64,000 bases of DNA. Origin: Fasciola hepatica. Its lineage: Eukaryota > Platyhelminthes > Trematoda > Plagiorchiida > Fasciolidae. The stretch is taken from positions 5,307,001 to 5,371,000 of the forward strand of contig CANUEZ040000167.1 in assembly GCA_948099385.1 (NCBI GenBank), given 5' to 3'. The notes under the pieces are model-generated. The model was not told the origin of the DNA. It did no database searches and worked only from the letters and a program-made list of their open reading frames with translations. The translations under genes and the position numbers were made by a program. Shown here one piece after another: positions 1-9,200 of the stretch; the stretch's first letter is position 1; every line of letters starts with the position of its first letter.

Positions 1-272
1 CCCGAACGTGGCTTCTTGACTATTGTCGGGGTCGGGGCTTGAGAGCCGAGTACGGCATTCCGCTGAACTTTTAGGTTTCTCACCAGTTTGCACAGGACTT
101 GGTGTGGCTAGAGCCAATCGTGTGTCCAGATAGTTGTGTTGTCGGCGCGTTTCCGTAGCTCCCAACACTGCGTGATTTTCTTTTTCTGAAAGGCAGAAAC
201 TTTGTGCAGTATCAGCCCTGGCAGAGTAAGGGTGGAAACAATAAGTTAATTGCATCTGACCCTAAAAGCTGC
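1..272. other. Unassigned flank and probable LINE 3' untranslated end
   Basis: No reading frame or motif is recognised here. It lies just downstream, in transcription sense, of the minus-strand LINE coding fragment that stops at 273, so the part nearest 273 is probably that element's 3' untranslated end. No microsatellite tail or clear target duplication is visible. Confidence 0.4.
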
Positions 273-1290
273 TTAACATAACTCGGGGTATACTGCCACC
301 CAACATAGGTCTACTGCTTTCTTAAAAGCCTTCACTGTTGTGGTATTTATGACCTCTTCCGGGAGCTTATTCCGATAGGGTACCACTCTATTTGAGAAGT
401 ACTTCGCCCTAATTTGGAGCCTCGAATGTTTCCTTTGTAATCTAAGGCTATGCCACCTTGTGCCTCTCTCGGGGATCAGAGAACAAAGGTCTTCTCGACT
501 TATTCCTGACAGTCCTTTCATTACCTTGAAGGTTTCTATCAAATCCCCGCGAATGCGCCGTCTTTCCATCGAGAATAGGTCTAGGGCACGGAGACGCTCT
601 GTGTAGTTACACCCCCTTTGCCCAGCCACCATTCTAGTGGCTAGCCCTTGCACTTTCTCCAGACAATCGATATCTTTCTGGTAGTACGGTGCCCAGGCCT
701 GCATGCAGTACTCCATATGCGGCCTAACTATAGCCTGATATATCGGAACGAATATCTCCGGATCTCTACACGACATAATGGATCTAACTCGAAAGAGTTC
801 TCTCCTGGCCGTATTGGCTGCTGAGGTGCACTGCTTTGACGGCTTAAAGCTGTTGTCCATTATAACGCCCAAGTCTTTGACCTGCGAGACCACTTGCAAC
901 GAACCCACACTATTCTCACTAGCCCCTGTATTTGTGGTCAAGCATTGACACTTGATGAGGTTTAGTGGAAGGTCCCATTTGCGTGCCCAGTTTTGTACCG
1001 CTAACACGTCAAGTTCTATATCTACTCCAGCTATCTTGACGTCATCGGCAAACATAAAGGTGGGGTTTGCAAGCCCACGTGCTAGGTCGTTGATGAAGAT
1101 GAGGAAGAGCAGAGGGCCGAGCACCGAGCCCTGTGGCACCCCACTTGTTACACCTTCCGGTTTTGAAACATGACTCCCCACCTTAACACTAAAGGTTCGC
1201 CCTGATAAGAAACTACTTATCCATTGTCTTGCCTTTCCAAGGATTACTATGGACTGCAGTTTGCCGTTCAGGTTCATCAGTTCAGTTCTC
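273..1290 (-). CDS. 5'-truncated CR1-like LINE reverse transcriptase, C-terminal half
   Basis: A 409-codon open frame runs on the minus strand from 1502 to 273. The RT-like part begins near 1290. Motif GVPQGSVLGPLLF starts at about residue 121, and the catalytic FADD box is at residues 151-154 (bases 1041-1052). These are followed by the thumb and C-terminal region typical of non-LTR retrotransposon proteins (IRGDLIETFKVMKG, then a final VPYRNKLPEEV). The endonuclease and RT fingers are missing, so this is a 5'-truncated copy. Its frame is undamaged over about 340 codons, which suggests a fairly young insertion. The first ~70 codons of the frame derive from an unrelated upstream repeat. RT of this kind primes cDNA synthesis at a nicked chromosomal target. 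Confidence 0.85.
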
Positions 1291-1380
1291 GAAGTCTTGA
1301 AGTAGTACATGGGTACGAGAGGGAGCCCAAAAGGTCCCGGATCTTGAGAATATCCAGTTACCTGAATTTCACCGGTGAGT
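1291..1380 (+). repeat. ~80-bp dispersed repeat, copy 1
   Basis: The sequence resembles stretches at about 2049-2130, 44283-44400 and 45484-45560. All carry a core like CTTGAAGTACTACATGGGT followed by a GAGGCTTTGGCCC-like stretch and CCCGGATCTTGAG. Copies at 1291 and 45484 sit immediately upstream of truncated minus-strand LINE RT fragments. The parent element is unknown. Confidence 0.5.
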
Positions 1381-1810
1381 TGGAAGATAGTGCACGGGAT
1401 GAAGGGCGATGGGAAAGAGAGAGGGTCCAGTTGGAACGGTCTGCCTGGTGAAATGGTAGATCTGCAGACAGTCCAATCCTTCAAATGTGCCCTTGATCGC
1501 AAGTGGTACGAGATCTTTTCTTGTAGTGAGCCTTGAGTATATCAACTAGATGGATGACGGGTAGCACTGTGGTCCTTCTGAAGTATGTTTTAGCAGACTT
1601 TTTCCCTCATTGCATACTGTCTCAGTGAACGCTCACGATGCATAATGTCTCTCGCAGTTGATGTGCGATGCAGTTTTTCGTTTCCATCTCATTTTTAGCG
1701 GGGATTCGATCAAATACACTCGGCAGTGGTGGGTGCATAACTGGTGTGCATACCATCGAAGGAATTCTGGACGCTCGATTGGCCGTGGCCATTACCTGTC
1801 CTGTGCAGAC
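1375..1810 (+). mobile_element. LINE C-terminus plus 3' UTR fragment, arm 1 of an imperfect inverted repeat
   Basis: A short plus-strand frame around 1430-1490 reads like the last residues of a LINE ORF (WNGLPGEMVDLQTVQSFK). From about 1546 to 1800 it is non-coding. It matches, in reverse complement, the stretch 2145-2414, sharing for example TGCATACTGTCTC and CGCAGTTGATGTG. The two copies lie head to head about 340 bp apart. Confidence 0.6.
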
Positions 1811-2144
1811 TGAACTGAACTGAAAATACGAATCTGCCTCTGGTACTGCCAGCGAGCTGGAAGATAAACCACTGGACAACGCGAAAAGGTTCAGAATACT
1901 GGTTTTGACTGCATTTCGCTTCCTGTATTGCCTGTGAGCTGGAAGATGGTTCACTGGACCATGGAAGAGGGCATTCTGTTCAGCTTGAGCAGTGTAAACG
2001 ATTCTGACTTGGAAAATCCATCGGACTTTCAGTTTGCGTGACAGGTAGTTTTGAAGTCTTGAAGTACTACATGGGTTCTAGGCTTTGAGCCGAATTATCC
2101 CGGTTCTTGAGGAAATCTTTGGTATTCTGTCGGATTCACCGAGC
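1811..2144 (+). other. Spacer of the inverted repeat, with short direct repeats
   Basis: No gene is seen. GAGCTGGAAGAT followed by a CACTGGAC-like stretch occurs twice, near 1854 and 1936, about 82 bp apart. The second copy of the ~80-bp dispersed repeat lies at about 2049-2130. Confidence 0.4.
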
Positions 2145-2497
2145 TGGAACGAGAGTAAAAAGAAGCGGGGAGGGCCAAGGCCAATCAGGCCTCCAGAATT
2201 CCCTCGATAGCGGGCACATCAGTTATACACCAACCCCTGCACAGTGCATTTCGTCCAGTCCCCGCTAAAAACGGGAGGGAAACTTAAAACCTCCTGGCAC
2301 ATCAACTGCGAGATACATTATGCATCTTGAGCGTTCTGTGAGACAGTATGCAATAAACGTCTAATAAGGCACCCTTCGGAAGGCTAGCAGTGCTACCCGT
2401 CATCCATCTAGGTAACATACTCAAAGCTCACCATAGGAAGTATCTCGCGCCACCTACGATCTGGTGCACCTTTGGAGGACCGGACTGTCTGCAGGTC
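2145..2497 (-). mobile_element. LINE C-terminus plus 3' UTR fragment, arm 2 of an imperfect inverted repeat
   Basis: On the minus strand, 2497-2410 encodes a short tail resembling the tail at 1440-1545 (DLQTVRSSKGAPDRRWREI). It is followed by about 270 bp of non-coding sequence homologous to 1546-1800. It abuts the left LTR of BEL element D at 2498. Confidence 0.6.
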
Positions 2498-2833
2498 TGT
2501 GGCGTACATATGTGGAAATCCCCCCTGGCCGTTGTCATACACTTGTACTGCTGAGACTATGCTCTTGATCATATTGTCCTCCGAACAAGTGCAGCATGCA
2601 TCGATCACTACACTTCAACATTTGCTTATAATTTGCTCACGCGAAGTGGCATAATTTTGATTCCATTTTGGACTGCCGTGAAGGTGCTACCTAATACAGT
2701 TGAGGTTTGTACATATTTATATGCGTATAACTTGTAAATCCAGTGCCGTGGAAGCTACGAATACATCTTGTTCTGGTTTTGGGATTCGTTTCGAATTGTC
2801 TACGCGTTGCTCATTATTGGAATATCCGTTGCA
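2498..2833 (+). repeat. Left LTR of BEL/Pao element D
   Basis: It begins TGTGGCG and ends CCGTTGCA. It aligns over most of its length with the LTR at 22492-22875 (shared stretch CTGCTGAGACTATGCTC and the ACAGTTGAGGTTTGTAC end region) and more distantly with 45732-46112. It lacks about 48 bp present in the right LTR. It is followed directly by a BEL-type gag leader. Old, by divergence between the LTRs. No convincing target duplication was found. Confidence 0.75.
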
Positions 2834-2915
2834 GTAATTAAATTGAAATCTCCACGAGGAAATCCACCAGGAATGCCAAGAAGAGGTCAAAGGCAAAGTG
2901 AAGCTGGACAGGAGG
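2834..2915 (+). pseudogene. D gag leader and start, cut by a solo LTR
   Basis: After the LTR comes a short leader, then an ATG near 2874 opening a basic peptide (MPRRGQRQSEAGQE) like the gag start of element B (MPRKGSKAVEPGQE). The frame is interrupted at 2915 by the LTR at 2916-3273 and resumes at 3274. Confidence 0.7.
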
Positions 2916-3273
2916 TGTAGAGAGCAAATACTGAAAATCCCTCCAAATTTTCCGCGTGCTTCTTGAATTTGACTACATTTACCATTGCCTTGAAAGGCTT
3001 GCTCACAAACCACACTTTTTCACGTTTGTTTTTCCATGTGAAACATTTGAATTTGGCCTTGAACCGTTTCTGACTGTCGTGCTTGAGCCACGGGGTTTTG
3101 AACCTTTGGGTTTTACTGCGAAGTCTATTTGGCCTCATACTTGAGGCTTGTATATATTCGTACCCTTTGTGAATATCAATTTAGTACCATAGAAACTACG
3201 AATCAATCTTGTTCCAGCTTTGGTATCCGTTTGAATTGGCTACGCGTTGTTTATTTGCGAGACTTGATTTGCA
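2916..3273 (+). repeat. Solo LTR of the second BEL family inside D gag
   Basis: This 358-bp TG...CA segment is homologous to the LTRs at 12241-12599, 15981-16339 and 23903-24260. The D gag leader stops before it and the gag sequence resumes right after it. The flanks are GGAGG (2911-2915) and GGAAG (3274-3278), a 5-bp target duplication with one mismatch. Because nothing internal to its family lies between, it is a solo LTR left by LTR-LTR recombination. Confidence 0.85.
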
Positions 3274-3951
3274 GGAAGTAACCCGGCAAATCCCTGTGGT
3301 ATTTTTGGGTGGTACTGATTCCTTAGATATTGGTGGGTCTGCTAATCCTGTCGGTGCAATTTCATATAGTTCAGCCAACGGTATGGAATTTGAAAGTGAT
3401 GATATCTGTAGATTGGGAATAGTAGAATTAGAAGCCCAGCTTAGGCAGGCTAGGGCAAAAGCTGAGTCAGCTAGGAAAGAACTGCTCCGAAGACGGGGGC
3501 TAGAAGCGATCCTGGAGATCACGGAGCATGCGACGTTCCAGTCTAGCAGTTCCGTGAAACGATTGAAGCCGCCTTGTGCCAGCGTAACACACGCTATTGA
3601 TTTACCAAAGGTGGAATTGTCCCCCTTCGAAGGGAGCGCAGAACAGTACTGCAAGTTCATTAAACAATACGAGAACTTTGTAAAAAGGAGAGTACCCGAT
3701 CCAGGACAGAGATTCCTGTGTCTGCCACATGACTGTCGTGGAAGAGCCAGGGAAACAGTCGACGGTGCTCAATGCTGGATCCTGGATAGGGTTACACTCG
3801 GGCACGTGAAATCCTGAAAGACCTGTTTGAGCAACCATTTGGGGTGGCTCGAAATTTGGTCCATGATGTACTATCAGAGGCAAAACGTTCTAAAGGCGAG
3901 TCGAACTGTCTAGTCAGTCTGGTGATAAAGATGTAGAGCTGCAGCATCACA
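3274..3951 (+). pseudogene. D gag, capsid-like part (DUF1759-like), broken
   Basis: The frame carries the BEL gag pattern: a coiled-coil-prone stretch (RLGIVELEAQLRQARAKAES) followed by the conserved capsid block VELSPFEGSAEQYCKFIKQYENF and DPGQRFL. The homologous frame shifts near 3770 and contains TAG codons near 3786 and 3935, where the expected LFGQPFKLAR-type block lies. It would have encoded the structural protein of the virus-like particle. It is now dead. Confidence 0.8.
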
Positions 3952-4773
3952 TTGAATCACCGAGATTACCGATCGGAACTGAAGGCTCTTCACACTTTGG
4001 AGACCATAGTGCACAGTTTGCCCACAGAACTACAGAGTAGATGGGGCGAGGAGGCCGAGGGGATCAGTAGATTTGGGCGAGAAACCACTTTCGCAGACCT
4101 GACGCAGTTTATAGACCGCCATGCCCGAATAGCAAACAGTCGTTTCGGTCAACTTGTGCGTAAGACTAGCAAGTTACCTAGGATTGCAACGACGCAAAGC
4201 TGGACCAGAGAACCAAGCCGAAGCCAACCACGGGTAGACACTCATGCACTATCCCGCGAAGGTGAGAATTTGCCGGCGTGTAGGGTTTGTGGGGCGTCTC
4301 ATCGCTCAGTGGAATGCCATCACTTCCGAAAAGCAGACGTCGACGAACGATGGGAAATGGCCAAGAGACCGGGCGCGTGCTTCGTCCCTCTCGACGATTC
4401 ACATCTAGCTGCCATGTGCCGAAAGAAACCCAATTGCAGTCAGGATGGATGCCATGGGAAACACTACTACCTACTGCACAAACCCAAGAAATTAAACGCC
4501 GAAGAAATCCCGAAGCCAAGTGTGGTCTGCTCAGTATCTCGCTCCACTAACAAGCCCACTCGCCTGGGAGTAATAGCTGTTGGCGTAGAAACTCCAGTTG
4601 GGGTTATAAGAGCGTCGGCCTTCGTAGATAGTGGCTCGCATACCACTCTGATGAGGAAGGAGTTTGCAGAGAGATATGAGATCAGAGGGCATCAATCTTT
4701 ATTAGCGGTGAGAACAGTGGGTGGCTCCGAAGTCATCCACTCGACCAAGCTGCACCTACAACTTGTTTCCTAG
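3952..4773 (+). pseudogene. D gag C-terminus (zinc knuckle-like) and aspartic protease
   Basis: A 273-codon open stretch contains a Cys/His cluster (CRVCGASH ... CHGKHYYLLHK) of the kind found between capsid and protease in BEL/Pao. A retropepsin-like motif FVDSGSHTTL follows, with the catalytic DSG. The frame ends at a single TAG (4771-4773), beyond which the same frame stays open (4774-5242). Confidence 0.85.
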
Positions 4774-5242
4774 GTCAACTACAATAGAGCAGAAACTCCA
4801 GGAGCATTCACCATAGAGGATCCGCCGATGAAAGCACCTCAGTCAATGCAATCGATTCAGACTCGGCGGCAGCTTCTCGACGCGGTTACGATCGAGGAGT
4901 GGAAGAATAACGAAGTTGACCTGCTGACCGACTGTGATGTACCGGGGGCGCACTGGTTCCTGGATAAAAGAATAGGAGGCCACAAAGCACCCAATGCAGT
5001 ACGCACTATATTCGGCTGGACTTTATATGGAAGTACAGACGGAAGATGCGGCAAGCAAATCCAAATCAGCCGCACTTCGGTTGGAACGACGAACATTGAG
5101 CAAGCATTTCGACTGCAGTGTAACGCCGAATTTGCCGACCTGGCCATTGACAATGATGCCCTATCACGAGAATATGGATCGGCTTTGAAAATGGTAGCCG
5201 AGAATGCCAGTTATGCAATAGATCGTTTCGAGGTTCCTGTCC
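4774..5242 (+). pseudogene. D pol, protease/RT linker, truncated by an insertion
   Basis: The same frame continues after the TAG. It has the BEL/Pao linker blocks (VDLLTDCDVPGAHWFLDKRIG, NAVRTIFGWTLYG) and ends in RFEVPVP at about 5242, the block that precedes the RT in element B (QFEVPLPW). The next part of D pol is found at 16340 (RT N-terminus), so the 11.1 kb between is inserted DNA. Confidence 0.8.
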
Positions 5243-5295
5243 CACTTCACTCTGCGAAGCCTTCATCTTCATCGTGCGTCTGACTATATGCGCCG
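5243..5295 (+). mobile_element. Start of an inserted second-family BEL fragment, cut by element B
   Basis: These 53 bases match 15703-15755 almost exactly (one C/T difference seen) and belong to the 3' non-coding end of the second BEL family. The rest of that end is at 12011-12240, because element B is inserted here. The joint with D pol shares only CAC, as expected of end joining or deletion rather than clean integration. Confidence 0.75.
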
Positions 5296-5674
5296 TGTAA
5301 CAGCCGATCGTGGAAAATCCCCCTTTTTCCCTCGCGATTCAGTGTTTTTTCCCAACATCACTCATTTCCATACACTATTGACTTGTCTTTACGAACTGGT
5401 TGTTTTTCTGAACCAATTGTTGTTTGTTCGCGCCCAGAGCGCTATTTTGGCACATCCTTGCTCAGGACCTGCGTGACGCACGTGCTGTCTGCTCACACGC
5501 TGCTATTCGGTTTCTCGTTGTTGAGTCTTTGTGATCGTATTATTGAGGTTTGTATATTGTTTATGTCATTGTTTATTTTAATAATCTAGTATCGTAGAAT
5601 TATCACGGATAATCGCCTTCTGATTTCGGGATCCGTTGCGAATTTGGCTACGCATTGCTCAAACGTTCGTAACA
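5296..5674 (+). repeat. Left LTR of element B
   Basis: This 379-bp LTR begins TGTAACAGCC and ends GTTCGTAACA. It reads the same as 11631-12010 except for five rather than six Ts after CCCCC. It would carry the promoter. No primer-binding site could be fixed: TGGAACGAGG at about 5693 lies 18 nt downstream and occupies the same place as TGGAA in related copies, so it is only a candidate. Confidence 0.95.
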
Positions 5675-5716
5675 ATACTCAATAGATCTATTTGGAACGA
5701 GGAAAATTCACGCAAA

Positions 5717-6292
5717 ATGCCAAGGAAAGGATCAAAGGCAGTCGAACCCGGACAGGAAGTAATACGGCAAGTCTCTGGGGAGGTTTTGGGTACTTATGAT
5801 TCTTTAGTTGATGCTAGATCGCCTAGTCCTGTCAGTGCTAGCTCATGTGTTATTGAAAGCAATATTGATCGTAAGGACGTTGATTTATATAAGCTGAGAA
5901 TAATAGAACTAGAGCAACAGTTACTTTCAGCTAGACTACAGGCGCATGAAGCAGAGAAGTGTACACAGAAACAGCGAGAGTATAGGACCAGTGACTTCGA
6001 CACTTCCGATAGGTTAGAGTGCAATAAGGTAGGGAACCCCACGCCGGTCGCCGACTACAAACCACCATCGATCGATCTGCCTAGAGTGGAGTTAACGGTT
6101 TTCGACGGGCGAGCTGAGCAATATTGCAAGTTTGTCAAACAGTTCGAGACGTTCGTTGAAAACAAGGTAACCGACCCTGGGCAAAGCTTCTTTACCTTAC
6201 TCACTACTGCCGAGGCCGAGCGCGAGAAGCTATCGACGGATGCACCATGCTCGATCCAGAACAAGGCTACACTAGGGCAAGAAAGATTCTGA
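5717..6292 (+). CDS. gag: Element B gag, N-terminal part, ending in a frameshift
   Basis: The start is set at ATG 5717 because the peptide MPRKGSKAVEPGQE recurs at the start of other BEL gags in this window; an earlier in-frame ATG at 5636 lies inside the LTR. Features are a Glu/Gln-rich coiled-coil-like stretch (about 5890-5980) and the capsid block VELTVFDGRAEQYCKFVKQF. Around 6198-6202 the homology to other copies passes to the next frame, and the present frame ends out of register at 6292. One missing base would explain this. BEL/Pao elements usually have a single gag-pol frame, so this is more likely a mutation or sequence error than programmed frameshifting. Confidence 0.88.
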   Translation: MPRKGSKAVEPGQEVIRQVSGEVLGTYDSLVDARSPSPVSASSCVIESNIDRKDVDLYKLRIIELEQQLLSARLQAHEAEKCTQKQREYRTSDFDTSDRLECNKVGNPTPVADYKPPSIDLPRVELTVFDGRAEQYCKFVKQFETFVENKVTDPGQSFFTLLTTAEAEREKLSTDAPCSIQNKATLGQERF

Positions 6293-9200
6293 GGGACTTG
6301 TTTGGCCAACCTTTCAAAGTAGCCCGTAACCTAATAGAGGGCGTGATGGCAGAGGCAAAGAAAACCAAGGGCGACGTCTACACCATGGCCGACCTGGTGA
6401 TCAAGATGCAGAACTGCTCAATAGCCCTCGACCATTTAGGTTACAGAGCTGACCTAGACGCCATGCACACTTTGGAAGGCATAGTCCGTCACCTCTCTCC
6501 CGAACTACAGGGTCGGTGGGCGGAAGAAGCTGAACGGATAAGCCGAGGCGACAGAGAAGCCAACTTCGAAGACCTGACTGAATACTTAGACAGGCAAACG
6601 AAGATAGCTGACAGCAGATTTGGCCGACTCATCCGGGACAGCAACCGAGCAAACAAGCCCGGTACTAGCCAAGTCCAAACCCCTGTACGGGAACATCCAA
6701 AGTACCAGCCTTGGACCAACACACACGTCATTTCACGAGATGCTACGGCGAAACCAAATTGCAGATCCTGTGGTACTAGCCATGGCCTACCAGAATGCCC
6801 CAAGTTCGGCAATGCCACAATAGACGAACGGTGGGGAATGGCGAGAATGGCAGGAGCATGTTTCATCTGTCTCAACACCACGCACCGGGCAGCAGCCTGT
6901 AGAACAAGGAATCGATGTGGTTACGAGGGCTGCACGGGCAGACACCATCGGCTGCTGCATCAGGCGAGAATAACCATATCCGAGGCGAGTGCCAAGCCCA
7001 GCGTGATCTGTTCAACTTCACAATCTGCCAGTAAACCGGTACGTTTAGGCGTAGTGGCCGTGGGAGTAGTGACTCCGACTGGGATAGTCAAGGCGTTGGC
7101 TTTCGTTGATAGTGGATCCGACACCACTTTAGTGAAAGAGCGGTTTGCCGACAAACACCAACTGGCTAAAGGTGCGACGTCGTTAGCAGTGAGCACGGTG
7201 GGCGGAACACAGGTAATGACTGCCGGTAGATTAAGGCTGCAACTCATCTCTCTAGACACTAGCGAGGAAATTGAACCAACGGAGGCATTCACGTTAGCGG
7301 ATCTTCCCATGCGAGCACCAAGGTCGGTGAACGCAATCTTGACACGATGGCCCCACCTGCAGGATGTAACCGTCGTAGACTGGGAAGATGATGAGGTGGA
7401 TCTCCTCATCGGATGCGACGTGCCAGAGGCGCATTGGGTGCTTGACCAAAGAGTGGGCGACCGCCAGGCACCTTATGCCGTACGCACGGCTCTGGGATGG
7501 ATGTTATACGGTCCAGTAGGGGTACGCGGTTCCGTGAATTACTTATCCGCCGAAACGGACCGCATAGAGTATCATCTGCAACGGCTTTATGAAAAGGAGT
7601 TTCATGACATTGGAGACGAAAGACCGACGTTGTCTCAAGAGGATCACTTCGCTCTACAAACGGTGCGGCAAGGCTCTAGAGGCCTCAAAAAACAGTTCGA
7701 GGTTCCCCTCCCATGGCGCACACCGGTCGACCCGTGGACTGACAACAGAAATTATGTTCTCCAACGATTACTACGACTAAAAGAACGCTTCATTCGAGAC
7801 CAGAATCTGTGGGAACGATACGCGGATTTGATGAAGCGAAACGAGGACCTCGGTTACGTTGAAAGGGTGCCTGTTAACACCGACAGCAAAAGGGGTATCT
7901 GGTATCTGCCTCACCATCCGGTTATCAACCCCAAAAAACCCAATAAACTGCGCGTGGTTTTCGACTGTGCGGCCAAGTTCCAGGGCAAGTCGTTAAACGA
8001 TCGCCTACTACAGGGGCCTGACTGGACCACACCACTGATCGATGTTCTGTGCCGTTTCAGAGTGGGTAAAGTGGCTTTGTCTGCCGACATTAGGGAAATG
8101 TTCCATCAGGTGAAGATTCCGGTAGGAGAACGAGATGCTTTGCGTTTCCTGTGGTGGGAAGGGAGCGACCGGGACAACGCAGTGGTGAATTATAGAATGA
8201 CCGTCCACCCCTTCGGAGCCATATCGTCACCATTTTGTGCGAACTACGCCCTCCGAGAATCAGCGAACAAACATGGCGATCTGGTACATCGGACGGTGGT
8301 AGAAAGCGTCAGCAGGAACTTCTACGTCGACGACTACCTTGGGTCATTCGATGATGTGGAATCAGCTCTAGAGCAGTTCAGGGGTCTGACGAGATTGCTG
8401 GAAGAGGGTGGCTTCCATCTAACTAAATGGATGTCGAACGCTTCGGAAGTGCTGAAGGTCATCCCGTATCACGAAAAGGTCGAAAGGGTAAGAGATTTGG
8501 ACGGCTCCCCACTTCCTATCGAGCGCACTTTAGGGATACAATGGGACGCGGAAACGGACGATTTTGTTTTCGAACTGAACGTTCCCGAGCTGCCAATAAC
8601 CCGTCGTGGCATACTATCTGCCGTCTCAAGTTTGTTCGACCCGCTCGGTTTCGTCTCACCATGGCTGCTACCCGGAAAGATCTTGCTGCAGCGGCTGTGC
8701 CGTAAGAAAGTTGATTGGGACCAGTCACTGGACCGAGGGGACCGGCTGGACTGGGAGGAATTTTTGAACACCTTGAAGAAATTAGGGGACATAAGAATAC
8801 CACGATGTTTGACCCCTGGCCATACGACACGGACTGGAGAACTACATGCCTTTTCCGATGCATCCGAAGTCGGTTATGGAGCTGTGGTGTACGGACGATG
8901 GTGCGCAGGAGATGGACAATATACCACGAGGATCCTGTTCGCCAAAGCCCGCGTTGCTCCACTGAAGTCGGTCTCAATCCCACGCCTCGAACTCAGCGCA
9001 GCCGTGTTGGCAGTCAGGGTGGTGCAAGCTGTGAAGAGATGTTTCGATCTCTACATTTGGTCGGTGAGCTTCTGGACGGATTCAACGATAGTACTTTACT
9101 ACATTAACAACGTACGGAGCCGGTTTAGTACTTTCGTTGCTAACCGGCTCACGATTATTCACGATGAATCGGCCACGCACCAGTGGAGTCATGTCAGGTC

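Noticed and set aside
952..1451. Two plus-strand frames of 73 and 75 codons
   Set aside because: They are shadows of the minus-strand LINE RT and an adjoining repeat.
5383..5589. 68-codon frame repeated at 11620-11925
   Set aside because: It lies within the LTRs of element B; the repetition reflects LTR identity.
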